Source: CAZNVG01 sp964576475
GTDB lineage: Bacteria; Patescibacteriota; Saccharimonadia; Saccharimonadales; CAZNVG01
DNA: 62,763 nt
Assembly: GCA_964576475.1 (NCBI GenBank)
Contig: CAZNVG010000004.1
Coordinates: 1-62,763, forward strand
Direction: 5' to 3'
The first letter of the stretch is position 1. Every line of letters starts with the position of its first letter. Below, piece after piece: positions 32,374-41,342 of the stretch. Below the pieces are notes generated by a model. The model did not search any database. It was not told the origin of the DNA and saw only the letters and a program-made list of their open reading frames with translations. The translations under genes were made by a program, and so were the position numbers.

Positions 32374-33016
32374 GGCCTTTCTTAATTGAGTAATCAGTAT
32401 AGATAGCGCGAATCGGAAGCTCAATTATCTTTAGTGAGGCTTTTTTGGCCGACCACAACATCTCAGAACAGAACGCAAAATTGTTACTAGTGTACTCGAT
32501 ATTCTCGAGTGCTTTATGATTAAAGGCCTTTAATCCAGACTGCGAATCGGTTACCGACACACTAAAAAGTAAAAACGTAATGAATGAAAGCCCTTTGTTG
32601 CCCACGACCCTATACCACGGCATCCCTTTGCTATTTAGTAATCGACTGCCGATGACGACATCAACCGACTTATCTGAATACAACTTCTTTATCAGAGTTA
32701 CGGTGTCTTTTATGTGGTGTTGACCGTCTGCATCCATAGTAACGGCGATATCTACTCCGATACTACGTGCATAGTGGAGTCCAGTCCTCGTAGCAGCACC
32801 CGCTCCCATATTAATAACGTGCGTAATAAGATGGACATTTTTATGTTTCCGGACAACGTCATTTGTTTTATCAACCGAACCGTCGTCGACAACAATAGTG
32901 ATTATCGATTTTGTCTTGCCGCGAACCGTAATATTGCGCGGAATCTCACTAAGAACACGACCTATTACTGTCGACTCGTTGTAGGCAGGAATGATTATTG
33001 CAATCGCGTGCTTCAT
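32374..33016 (-). CDS. Family 2 glycosyltransferase (polyprenyl-phosphate sugar synthase-like), 3' end in gap
   Basis: About 214 aa are visible from the ATG at 33016, which overlaps the upstream stop (TAATG). IAIIIPAYNESTVIGRVLSE, TIVVDDGSVDKT, INMGAGAATRTGL, the metal site TMDADGQHH and VVIGSRLL give a GT-A enzyme of the dolichyl-phosphate-mannose synthase type. The C-terminus runs into the gap after YTDYSIKKG. An upstream start at 33076 would add 20 unlikely residues. It probably makes a lipid-phosphate sugar. Confidence 0.83.
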
Positions 33017-33954
33017 TAGTTCTTCTTTGACGGGATGACACTTCGTACGTTTCGAAGCGCACCGGCAAGTTTCCATGCCTTGGAGTTCAGAATTTCAGTA
33101 AGCTCAGTTTGCACCTTTTCAAGCTCTGCTCTCAATTTCGCACTTTCGACCTGTGCTGCTTCCACTTCTTTCTGCTTGTTCAAGATTCCTTTGTCGTGTT
33201 CTGCATTCAGCCTGTCGATCTCACGACTGACACTGTCGAGCGCGCTTGTGGTGTTTAGGGCAAATCGTACCGGCTTGGAACTTGGTGTTGCGCTGCCAAT
33301 AAATTGATACGTGAATGCTTCTGTTGTGTTTAGATGTTTCATCAACTTGGGGGTAATAGCTATACCGACCCTGTCTAACTCTTTCTTCAGTATGGGTTCT
33401 GGGATTGTTCGTACCGTGTTATTTGTTTGCGAAACCTGAAAGCCCGCCGCACTGAGCACTCTTTCAACCTCTACGGCATCGTAAAAATGCAAATGTGTAC
33501 GATCTAGCAGCCCCCAGTCTTTATATTCAAATCTACCGAGTAGTAGATCAATCCTAGTCGTAACGTTTGCCATATTGGGAATAGAAAAGAGTAGTGTTCC
33601 TTTTGGATTAAGCAGGCCTTTAAGTTTTTTTAGGCTACTTACCGGATCAATGAGGTGCTCTATGACATCTGCCATGATGATCACGTCAAATTTACCCAGG
33701 TCAGATAGCTCATCTTTTTCTATGTTCCGCACATATGCTGCGCTCAAGTTTTTCTTGGCAAGCTTGACGTCATCTTTATCTATATCTATTCCTGTTACTG
33801 TGACATGTTTTTGTTTGGCTAGTTCCTTACCCAGCCTTCCACTACTACATCCCACATCTAATACAGTAGCGTTTTTAGGCACCATATCGAATAGCTTCAC
33901 CCATGCATCATTTTCACCGAACAGAGAAAGGTCATTCTTAGAATATACTGACAT
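33016..33954 (-). CDS. SAM-dependent methyltransferase with C-terminal coiled coil
   Basis: 312 aa. LDVGCSSGRLGKELAKQ, VTGIDIDKDDVKLAKKN, FDVIIMADVIEHLIDP and LLFSIPNMANVTTR give a class I methyltransferase domain (about 25-190). A coiled coil (about 240-290, EVEAAQVESAKLRAELEKVQ) and a basic end follow. Such enzymes cap or modify glycans in ABC-exporter-dependent polysaccharide systems, sometimes controlling chain length through a coiled coil. It lies 5 bp after the Wzt-type ATPase gene, which supports that role (inference). Confidence 0.83.
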   Translation of the reverse strand: MSVYSKNDLSLFGENDAWVKLFDMVPKNATVLDVGCSSGRLGKELAKQKHVTVTGIDIDKDDVKLAKKNLSAAYVRNIEKDELSDLGKFDVIIMADVIEHLIDPVSSLKKLKGLLNPKGTLLFSIPNMANVTTRIDLLLGRFEYKDWGLLDRTHLHFYDAVEVERVLSAAGFQVSQTNNTVRTIPEPILKKELDRVGIAITPKLMKHLNTTEAFTYQFIGSATPSSKPVRFALNTTSALDSVSREIDRLNAEHDKGILNKQKEVEAAQVESAKLRAELEKVQTELTEILNSKAWKLAGALRNVRSVIPSKKN

Positions 33955-33959
33955 TGAGG

Positions 33960-35126
33960 CTATTCCTTTATCTGAATTATATCATCAAGAACTACTAAGC
34001 CCGCTGTCTCTTCTGGTCGTGAGACATCAAAAGTCAGCGCCTTCTCTTGCCAATCGTGAACACCTAGACCGTCTGCATGACCCACAGCACAGGTTAATGT
34101 GTATCTTCCGGACTTTAGTATGTTTGGTATTTTAAACTCTACTACTTTGGATGATTTCGCACTAAAACTTCCTGTTGGAACCTTTTTCCATTTGGTGTTT
34201 GTATCAAAAATATGATGGTTGTCTAGATCTTTGATAATCAAGCCTGGGATTGGTTCTTCGACAGTTTTCTTTGCAGTCAGTTTATATGAAACTGTGATTA
34301 TTTTTTTGCCAACCTTTAAGTCTATGTCGCCAATCTCTAGACTTCTGTCACCCCAGCGATTCTTCTGCCGCTCTTGCTGTTGTGCCTCTACGTTGAAAAG
34401 CTGTATATAATCGTTTGCGACAACATCAGGATCGCCGCTCGATACAATCTTGCCGCCCTCAATCATGACAGCTCTATCACAATACTCTTTGATGGCTCCC
34501 ATGTCGTGTGAAATGAAGATCACGGTTTTGGTCGACTGTTTTATCTCTTTGAACTTTCTAAAACACTTGCGCTGAAAATCCGCATCGCCTACTGCGAGAA
34601 CTTCGTCTATCAGAAGGATTTCATTATGTGCCTGCATTGCGATAGAGAAAGCTAGACGAACTTGCATGCCCGACGAGTAGTTTTTCAGCTTTGTGTCCAT
34701 GAACTTTTCAAGTTCTGCGAAGCTGACTATTTCGTCATATTTTGCTTCAACTTCTTTCCTTGTTAGTCCCAAAATTGCACCATTCAAATAGACATTCTCG
34801 CGACCCGAAAGCTCGGGATTGAAGCCGATACCAAGCTCAATAAACGGAGTAAGTTCGCCGTTTACTGTTATCGAGCCTTGTGTTGGCTGATAAATACCCG
34901 CAATCAATTTTAATAGAGTGCTCTTACCACTACCGTTTCGGCCAACGACACCAAAGAACTCGCCTTTCTTAACTTCGATATCTATACCCCGAAGCGCATG
35001 GAAACGCTCATGAGAACTTGGTCTCAGTATATTGAGTGCCTTTTCCTTGAGAGAATTCCTTCGCTCATGCGGTATGACAAAGTCTTTGTGTAGCCCTTCG
35101 ATCTTTAGTGCGTAGTCGTCGTCCAT
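33960..35126 (-). CDS. ABC transporter ATP-binding protein for polysaccharide export (Wzt-like)
   Basis: 388 aa. The ATPase domain (about 1-245) has Walker A GRNGSGKST, signature YSSGMQVRLAFS and Walker B LLIDEVLAVGD, with the long insertion before Walker A typical of Wzt/TagH. The C-terminal domain (about 255-388) is a Wzt-type beta-sandwich that, in O9a-like systems, recognises the modified end of the glycan. It pairs with the permease 1 bp upstream. Confidence 0.9.
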   Translation of the reverse strand: MDDDYALKIEGLHKDFVIPHERRNSLKEKALNILRPSSHERFHALRGIDIEVKKGEFFGVVGRNGSGKSTLLKLIAGIYQPTQGSITVNGELTPFIELGIGFNPELSGRENVYLNGAILGLTRKEVEAKYDEIVSFAELEKFMDTKLKNYSSGMQVRLAFSIAMQAHNEILLIDEVLAVGDADFQRKCFRKFKEIKQSTKTVIFISHDMGAIKEYCDRAVMIEGGKIVSSGDPDVVANDYIQLFNVEAQQQERQKNRWGDRSLEIGDIDLKVGKKIITVSYKLTAKKTVEEPIPGLIIKDLDNHHIFDTNTKWKKVPTGSFSAKSSKVVEFKIPNILKSGRYTLTCAVGHADGLGVHDWQEKALTFDVSRPEETAGLVVLDDIIQIKE

Positions 35127-35127
35127 G

Positions 35128-35940
35128 CTATAACTCCTCTGCGAAATTCTTCGAACTTCGCCTAAAGTACCATGCTGCGAATACTGCTAAGACAAAGATA
35201 CTTACTAGTGGTACGAGGTGTCCTAGTCGATAGTGCTGTAGTAGCTGCCCTCCGGTAATTGTTTGCTTCGTCACGATTAGGTATCGAGCATCCTGAACGA
35301 TCTGCGCTAGGGGGCTTAACATTATAAGTTTTGCAATACGGAGTGGTGGTAGATCCATGGTATATATGAGCGGAGTAGCGTAGAACAGGGCTTGCAGAAC
35401 AACTTCCCATATGTGACTAAAATCTCGGAACTTTACGAATAGCGCAGCGAGAATAAACGATATCGAAAGACATAAGACAACAAGTTCCAGCAGTAAGAGT
35501 GGGAGGATTAACCAGCCCAGAGGATGGAAGGGAACGCGCAGTATAACCATAAATACCGCAACGACAATCATATTGAAAAAGAAGTTTACGAATGCAGATA
35601 TATTAGTACTGAAGACGATGGTGTACTTGGGGATTGATACTTTGCGTATCAGATCTCCGCGTCCTGTTATAGCATTCATACCAGATACAGTTGCCTCAAC
35701 AAAAAATGTCCAAATTACTATGCCGAGCAGTAAATAGACCGCGTAAAACTCGACCTTGTTTCCGAGCTTTATGATTCTAGTAAACACAACAAACAACACG
35801 CCAAACATAAATAATGGTCGTAGCAGTGACCATAAATAGCCAAGCACCGAACCTTGATAACGCAGCTTAAAGTCACTGACAACGAGCTCACGGATTAGGC
35901 TAATGTTGCTCGGACGGAAAAAACGACTAATTGCCTGCAT
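35128..35940 (-). CDS. ABC-2 type polysaccharide export permease (Wzm-like)
   Basis: 270 aa from the ATG at 35940, which follows GAGGT and lies 14 bp inside the preceding gene. An upstream codon at 35988 is less likely. Six helices are predicted, with the conserved start LIRELVVSDFKLRYQGSVLG and YLWSLLRPL of the Wzm/TagG family, and FYATPLIYTMDLPP late. It forms the export channel with the Wzt-like ATPase. Confidence 0.9.
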   Translation of the reverse strand: MQAISRFFRPSNISLIRELVVSDFKLRYQGSVLGYLWSLLRPLFMFGVLFVVFTRIIKLGNKVEFYAVYLLLGIVIWTFFVEATVSGMNAITGRGDLIRKVSIPKYTIVFSTNISAFVNFFFNMIVVAVFMVILRVPFHPLGWLILPLLLLELVVLCLSISFILAALFVKFRDFSHIWEVVLQALFYATPLIYTMDLPPLRIAKLIMLSPLAQIVQDARYLIVTKQTITGGQLLQHYRLGHLVPLVSIFVLAVFAAWYFRRSSKNFAEEL

Positions 35941-37999
35941 TTTTGGCAACCTCGGTATAGAAGTCATCAACCTTCGGCATAATGACATCCCATTGATAGT
36001 TCTCAGCAGTCTTCTTAGCAGCTTTACCGAGTTTTGTTCTGAGTGCTTTGTCGCCCAATAGCTTCTTTATGGCTGCAGCAAGCTGTTCGCTGTTATCTTG
36101 ATCGACCATAATACAATTTACGCCATCTTTACAAAAGTCTCGGTTGCCGTGCGCGTCAGTACATATAACGGCGGCGCCTGTCGACATGGCCTCTAGTAGT
36201 GGTAGGCAAAACCCTTCATGACGAGATGTTTGAATAAAAATGGCGCATTCGTTGTACAGCGTGTTAACCTCTTCGTTTGAAGGTGTCACAATATATTCAA
36301 TTCTGTCATCTTTCTTCTTCAGCTCAGGCTCGCTACCAAAAAGTTTTAGGGTGGGCCTGTCGTCGCCAAGAGACTTCCATGCTTCAAGCGTCATAGCAAG
36401 ATTCTTCTGGAAGAAAGATCTGCCTACTGCCAAGATTGTCGTATCGTCTCGCTCAACACCTTTAAGCTGCTTATATGTATCATCGTCGTATCCACATGGT
36501 ATCGCTGTCGCCTTTAGACCAAATGATTGAATTTCCTCAAGGTTATATTGTGATGTAGTCATGTTTTTAAATTCTTTTCGATAGCAGGAAGTAACCGCTG
36601 CCTGAGAAACAACATCGTCGGGATAGAACCATGTTTCAATTTCTTGAATGAAATAAACCGGTATACCTTTTATGACAGAAGAGAGCCAAACAGGGAACGC
36701 CGTCTCCCACCACGTGGCAACCTTAATAGCTTCTTCGTTACCTAGCGCTGTTGTCATGCGATCATAGTTTTTGAATGTTCTCATTCTCACTTCGGGATCC
36801 AACTCCCATGGGCAGTCGTGATGATCTAGTCCCCAGATCTCTACACTGTACTTGTCCTTTGGTAGCTTATTAGCGTGTTCGAATACTATTCGTATTCCTC
36901 CGCTCCAGCCAAGTGTTTGTAGTACATAGATAACTCGTATTTTGCCGTCTTTATCTCTGACGTTTCTGTTGTCCAGGAATGATCCCCATTTCTTCCAGAA
37001 GTAGTCGATAGATTTCTGTTCTCTCTCTGAAATGGTTTTGTTCTTATGTCGAGTGGCCGACTCTACGTGCGTGAGTACTGAAGAAGGAAAATACAGGCTT
37101 CGATATCCTGCCTTCCAACCACGCAGACACCAATCCATGTCTTCAAAAGCAAATGCAAATCCCTCATCGAGTATGCCAACGTAGTTTATAAACTCTCGCT
37201 TCACATACATAACAGCGCCAGTAACACCTATGCAGTACTGTGGTACATTTGCTGGGCCATAGTTTGCTTCTTGAAAACGATAGTAGTGGTCGAAGAATTC
37301 TGGCGACTCGGTATTTCTGTGGCTCCCAGCACTCTGAATCCTTCCGTCGGGGTAGAGAAGTTTCGGTCCAACTATGCCGACATCAGTACCAAACTCGTAA
37401 GCACCGTACTGTAGAGCTTCAAACCATCCTTCGTGGGCTACAATATCGCTGTTAACTAGCACGACATCCCGTTTTTCGTCGACTTCCTTAAGGCCCGAAT
37501 TAACCGCTATCGCAAACCCGCCATTTTCTTCTCGAAATACAACGCGCACTTGCTCGTTCTCGAGTTTCCGTAGTTCTTCACGGTTTTCTTCTTCGCAATA
37601 ATCATCAACTACGATAATGTCTACTATCTTAGGATCTGTTGTTGCTTGCAGACTCTCGAGACACGGAATAAGCACGTTGAGGTCGTTATAGCTGGGAATA
37701 ACTATAGTTGTTGGTCGGAGTTTATGTCTTGCCCACTCTGTAATGTCGCTAGGATTAACTCCGCTTACTAATCCATTAGGAAAAGCTAGGTTTCCTCCAA
37801 TATTTCGATCAATCCTTAGGAATGTCTGTTTTAATTTGCGCGCTGTTGCGCGTAATCCGTTTTCTTTTACGTAGTTTATAAATAATTCCAGTATACGAAT
37901 CGGGCTTTTGCCGCGATAGAAGTCTGAGAAATGCCCGGTGAGTATGCGCTTTAGGGAGCGAAGTCCGACTCTAATAACTATAAATATCTTTTTCATCAA
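35927..37999 (-). CDS. Two-domain glycosyltransferase (GT2 plus GT4)
   Basis: 690 aa. The GT2 half (about 95-330) has TTIVIPSYNDLNVLIPCLES, IIVVDDYCEE, NGGFAIAVNSGL, VLVNSDIV and FAFEDMDWCLRGWKAGY. The GT4 half (about 355-685) has YVLQTLGWSGGIRIVFEHA, TTILAVGRSFFQKN and SRHEGFCLPLLEAMSTGAAV. Both catalytic motifs look intact, so it could add two different sugars to the growing chain. It precedes the ABC permease with a short overlap, so chain synthesis and export are co-expressed. Confidence 0.88.
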   Translation of the reverse strand: MMKKIFIVIRVGLRSLKRILTGHFSDFYRGKSPIRILELFINYVKENGLRATARKLKQTFLRIDRNIGGNLAFPNGLVSGVNPSDITEWARHKLRPTTIVIPSYNDLNVLIPCLESLQATTDPKIVDIIVVDDYCEEENREELRKLENEQVRVVFREENGGFAIAVNSGLKEVDEKRDVVLVNSDIVAHEGWFEALQYGAYEFGTDVGIVGPKLLYPDGRIQSAGSHRNTESPEFFDHYYRFQEANYGPANVPQYCIGVTGAVMYVKREFINYVGILDEGFAFAFEDMDWCLRGWKAGYRSLYFPSSVLTHVESATRHKNKTISEREQKSIDYFWKKWGSFLDNRNVRDKDGKIRVIYVLQTLGWSGGIRIVFEHANKLPKDKYSVEIWGLDHHDCPWELDPEVRMRTFKNYDRMTTALGNEEAIKVATWWETAFPVWLSSVIKGIPVYFIQEIETWFYPDDVVSQAAVTSCYRKEFKNMTTSQYNLEEIQSFGLKATAIPCGYDDDTYKQLKGVERDDTTILAVGRSFFQKNLAMTLEAWKSLGDDRPTLKLFGSEPELKKKDDRIEYIVTPSNEEVNTLYNECAIFIQTSRHEGFCLPLLEAMSTGAAVICTDAHGNRDFCKDGVNCIMVDQDNSEQLAAAIKKLLGDKALRTKLGKAAKKTAENYQWDVIMPKVDDFYTEVAKNAGN

Positions 38000-38003
38000 T
38001 TCC

Positions 38004-38031
38004 TTTGCAGTTGTATGCGGACAATTATACC
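38004..38031 (+). promoter_or_regulatory. Candidate promoter, leaderless geometry
   Basis: TTTGCA (38004-38009), a 16-bp spacer and TATACC (38026-38031). The -10 box ends 8 nt before the ATG at 38040, and there is no room for a ribosome-binding site. Confidence 0.45.
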
Positions 38032-38039
38032 ATTAGCTC

Positions 38040-39128
38040 ATGACCATCGCTATTGATGCACGCGAACTAAGAACAACGTCTGGACGATATGTTGAACGAC
38101 TTTTGCATTATCTGCAAGATGTTGACAGTGAGAATAAATACCTCGTTCTATTGAAACCAAGCGACTTTGATGGCTGGAACGCAAAGAATCCAAACTTTGA
38201 AAAAGTATTATGCCCGCACAAAGAATTTACTTTTGCCGAACAGGTGGCGTTTAAACGACAGCTAGACTCACTTAAGCCTGATTTAGTGCATTTTACGTTT
38301 GTACAGCAGCCCGCATTTTATAACGGCTTAGTCGTTACCACGATGCAGGACCTCACCACGCTGCGGTTTCGTAACCGCTCCAAAAACGCCATAGTCTTTT
38401 GGCTTAAACTACAGGTTTATAAATGGCTCAATAAGCGTGTCGCCCGTAAATCAAAACTACTCATTACACCCACTGAGTATGTTCGTAGGGACGTCGCAAA
38501 CTACACAGGTGTGTCGACCTCAAAAATTACAGCAACACTGGAGTCTGCCGACGCCATCAATGATGCACCGGAGATCGTACCTGGCGTTAGTGAGGGTCGG
38601 TATTTGTTATATGTAGGGCGTCCAGCGGAAAACAAAAATCTTTCTCGTCTTGTAGAGGCGTTCGCAATACTTCAGAAGAACCACAAGGATTTGCAGCTTG
38701 TATTTGCTGGAAAATTAAATAAGTCATACCACATGCTTCAAAACGAGGTTCAAGCTCGTGGAGTGTCCGGTGTCGTGTTCACAGATTTTGTTAGTGAAGG
38801 TCAGTTGAGATGGTTGTACGAAAACTGCGCAGTGTATGTATTCCCAAGCCTTAGTGAGGGATTTGGGTTACCGGGGTTAGAAGCAATGATACATGGTGCT
38901 CCTGTCGTCAGCAGTAACGCAACTTGCTTGCCAGAGGTACTGGGGGAGGCGGCTCGCTACTTCAACCCCTACGACACAACTGCTATAGCTCGGGCGATTG
39001 AAGATGTACTAGAATCAAATAAATTAAGAAATTCACTTATTCACGCTGGTCTTGCTCAAACCAAGAAATATTCGTGGCGAAGAATGGCAGAACAAACCTT
39101 GGGTGTGTATAAAAAAGCTTTGAAGTAG
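38040..39128 (+). CDS. Family 4 glycosyltransferase
   Basis: 362 aa, GT-B. TIAIDARELRTTSGRYVERL at the start, QQPAFYNGLVVTTMQDLT, then RYLLYVGRPAENKNLSRLVE and PSLSEGFGLPGLEAMIHGAP with E-x7-E. It resembles mannosyltransferase-type GT4 enzymes. It faces jag with 1 bp between stop codons, at the edge of the polysaccharide province. Confidence 0.87.
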   Translation: MTIAIDARELRTTSGRYVERLLHYLQDVDSENKYLVLLKPSDFDGWNAKNPNFEKVLCPHKEFTFAEQVAFKRQLDSLKPDLVHFTFVQQPAFYNGLVVTTMQDLTTLRFRNRSKNAIVFWLKLQVYKWLNKRVARKSKLLITPTEYVRRDVANYTGVSTSKITATLESADAINDAPEIVPGVSEGRYLLYVGRPAENKNLSRLVEAFAILQKNHKDLQLVFAGKLNKSYHMLQNEVQARGVSGVVFTDFVSEGQLRWLYENCAVYVFPSLSEGFGLPGLEAMIHGAPVVSSNATCLPEVLGEAARYFNPYDTTAIARAIEDVLESNKLRNSLIHAGLAQTKKYSWRRMAEQTLGVYKKALK

Positions 39129-39129
39129 T

Positions 39130-39612
39130 CTAGTCTTCTTCGTCGGTTTCTATGTCTTGTGTGGTAGTTTCGAGAACAACATGACGGCTCATACCCTCAC
39201 CCTCAGAAGCGCTTGCAACCGATGCGTGATCTCCTACTGTTTTGTGAACCACTCTTCGATCGGCGGCGTTCATAGGGGGTAGATGCTTTTGTTTGCCTGT
39301 TTCTATAACTTCAGCGATCCATTCATTGACCTGATGTATGAGACGCTCTTGACGTTGCTTTTTATAGTCTGCGACATCAAGATTGACACGATAGTGTTCA
39401 AAGTCCTTGTTCTTAAGCGCTGTACTCACCAAAGACTGCATAGCCCTCATCGTTTCTCCTCTTTGGCCAATCAAAAATCCATTTAAATACGTAGATGGTA
39501 TGGAGAGTTCGATGACTTCATCTTCATGGGTTGCATATACATCGCAATTTAATCCAAAAAAAGACAGTATATCCTCGATGTACTGTTTAGCATAGCTGAT
39601 AGCTTCTTCCAT
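39130..39612 (-). CDS. jag: Jag/KhpB-type KH-R3H RNA-binding protein
   Basis: 160 aa. The KH domain (about 45-90) has LIGQRGETM as its G-x-x-G loop. The R3H domain (about 90-140) ends with LPPMNAADRRVVHKTV, the R-x3-H signature. The N-terminal Jag domain of longer homologues is reduced. An acidic tail (DIETDEED) closes it. It binds RNA and is usually encoded after yidC, as here (1 bp apart). Confidence 0.92.
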   Translation of the reverse strand: MEEAISYAKQYIEDILSFFGLNCDVYATHEDEVIELSIPSTYLNGFLIGQRGETMRAMQSLVSTALKNKDFEHYRVNLDVADYKKQRQERLIHQVNEWIAEVIETGKQKHLPPMNAADRRVVHKTVGDHASVASASEGEGMSRHVVLETTTQDIETDEED

Positions 39613-39613
39613 G

Positions 39614-40507
39614 TTACCCCTTTCTTTTTTTCTTGGCTTTCTTTGGGGTTGTGGTTGATTTTACTTTCTTTATGTCTTTGGGTGTGTCTGCAATAACAGC
39701 CATTTCTTGAGCGTCTTTACCAAGGATTCTTGACTGCTGTATATAGGCGACCACCCCACTTGTTAGCCAATAGAGTGGTAGGGCGGAGGGAAGACTCAGT
39801 GAAATGAAAAGGATCATTGCAGGGATCATGAGGAGCGTAAGCCTACTGACTGCAGCATTCATTTCTGCCTGGTCTGCTTGCTTTCCTTGTGTGCTCTCTC
39901 GCAAGATCTGTCGTATATTCCTAGATTCTCCTTGATTTGGAGTGAGCTGTTTTGATTGGAAGTACTGTACCGCTGCGCTTGCGATGGCAATCAATAGTGC
40001 CGGAAGGTATCTCACGCCATCCTTCAGTGCTGCTTGCTTCATATCGACTACACCGAAAAGCGTCGCATCAAACTTTGTTATGTCTGCTTGCAGCTCTTTC
40101 AAATAACCTAACTGCTTAACAGGTTCGTAGGCGAAGTTAATGATACTGTTTGGATCATCTATTACACGTCGTAGTCCAACATATAAACCAATCAGGATAG
40201 GGAGCTGTAGAAGAATTATCCCTATAGAAGAGAAGGGGTTGATTTCTCGCTCACGGTACAACTCCATTGTGAGTTTTGATTCGAGTTGTCTGTCGCCCTT
40301 GGCTTCTTTCTTAATACGAGTCAGCTCGGGCTGTAGCTCACGCATCGCCTTTGTGTGATGTAGTTGTTTTTTTAGTAGCGGCCACAAAAGTATTCTCACG
40401 AGTATCGTGAAAACAATAATTCCAAGCCCTAGATTGTGTCCCGGCAGGGCGGACAGCACCAGAACAAGGATATTGAAAATGGGTTTAACTATCAGTGTAT
40501 CGAACAT
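39614..40507 (-). CDS. yidC: YidC/Oxa1 membrane protein insertase
   Basis: 297 aa, the short Gram-positive form without the large periplasmic domain. Five helices are expected. R38 in TILVRILLWPLLKKQ is the conserved groove arginine, followed by the cytoplasmic coiled region (about 55-95), LPILIGLYVGLRRVI and SALPLYWLTSGVV. The C-terminus is very basic, as in ribosome-binding YidC proteins. It lies in the rpmH-rnpA-yidC-jag order. Confidence 0.95.
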   Translation of the reverse strand: MFDTLIVKPIFNILVLVLSALPGHNLGLGIIVFTILVRILLWPLLKKQLHHTKAMRELQPELTRIKKEAKGDRQLESKLTMELYREREINPFSSIGIILLQLPILIGLYVGLRRVIDDPNSIINFAYEPVKQLGYLKELQADITKFDATLFGVVDMKQAALKDGVRYLPALLIAIASAAVQYFQSKQLTPNQGESRNIRQILRESTQGKQADQAEMNAAVSRLTLLMIPAMILFISLSLPSALPLYWLTSGVVAYIQQSRILGKDAQEMAVIADTPKDIKKVKSTTTPKKAKKKRKG

Positions 40508-40530
40508 ATTCGAGGTAAATCATACCATAA

Positions 40531-40908
40531 TTACAGGTTGGTTTCTATTGAGTCGTCGCTGTTTTTATATATATCACCACGTTTTAGTAATCCAATAACA
40601 AGCTTCTCAAGATCTTTGTGGGGCATAGTCGCCGCCTGATTGTCGTAGACGAGGATTGCAAAATCATGTCGAGGCAAGATGCTTGTGCTGTGTATGCGGA
40701 TTATTTCGTATATTCTTCGTCTGATTCGGTTTCTCTCAGGAGAAGACTTAGCGACTTTCTTAGCGACGACTACTGACACACGAAAGTTTTCACGCTTTTT
40801 ATTCTCCACAACTCTCAGCGCTAGAAAGAAGCTTCGAACTGTTTTTCCACGCCTAAAAAGGTAGTTAAGACTACCGTATCCGTGAAAACGAAAACCATGG
40901 TTTATCAT
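40531..40908 (-). CDS. rnpA: Ribonuclease P protein component
   Basis: 125 aa. HGYGSLNYLFRRGKTVRSFF, FRVSVVVAKKVAKSSPERN and the RNR motif in RNRIRRRIYEIIR match RnpA. It binds the RNase P RNA in 5' tRNA processing. It follows rpmH by 34 bp in the classical origin-side cluster. Confidence 0.95.
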   Translation of the reverse strand: MINHGFRFHGYGSLNYLFRRGKTVRSFFLALRVVENKKRENFRVSVVVAKKVAKSSPERNRIRRRIYEIIRIHSTSILPRHDFAILVYDNQAATMPHKDLEKLVIGLLKRGDIYKNSDDSIETNL

Positions 40909-40942
40909 GGTTTTAATAGTATCACTATAGAGCGAGGACGCT

Positions 40943-41080
40943 TTAGTGGCTTAACCGAACGCGACCTTTTAGGCGTCGAGCCTTTAGGACTGCGCGACCG
41001 CCAGCAGAACTCATTCGAGCTCGAAAACCGTGTTCACGTTTGCGTTGTTTGACTTTTGGTTGATATGTACGCTTTGGCAT
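40943..41080 (-). CDS. rpmH: Ribosomal protein L34
   Basis: 45 aa, found by reading the minus strand from the ATG at 41080. It starts MPKRTYQPKVKQRKREHGFR and continues with ARMSSAGGRAVLKARRLKGR, the full L34 pattern. It is a structural protein of the large ribosomal subunit and the first gene of the rnpA-yidC-jag run, divergent from dnaA across the origin spacer. Confidence 0.97.
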   Translation of the reverse strand: MPKRTYQPKVKQRKREHGFRARMSSAGGRAVLKARRLKGRVRLSH

Positions 41081-41178
41081 ATTCAATAAGACTACCTGAA
41101 ATTACAGATTGAATCAATGCCCTATATTGGGGTGAGTGCTTTTAGACACTTCCCTACTTCTCCACAGACAAAATAGAG

Positions 41179-41303
41179 TTATCCACAGTTTAACAGGGGT
41201 CGTTATTTTTTGTGTATAACCTTACATCTGTTCGACTTATCGGCAAAAAACATGAAAAACTATGTGGAAAAGTTCTCTTCCCCACTGTAATATGTGTGTA
41301 TAC
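41179..41303. promoter_or_regulatory. DnaA-box cluster upstream of dnaA (origin subregion)
   Basis: Perfect DnaA boxes TTATCCACA (41179-41187, plus) and TTATACACA (41211-41219, minus) are followed by one-mismatch boxes on the minus strand at 41263-41271 (TTTTCCACA) and 41295-41303 (GTATACACA). They lie in the 262-bp rpmH-dnaA spacer, which has no gene. They may serve autoregulation of dnaA and form one half of a bipartite origin. Confidence 0.85.
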
Positions 41304-41342
41304 AAACAACCAGGTGAGTGGATGTAACGGGGTATATAGGTT

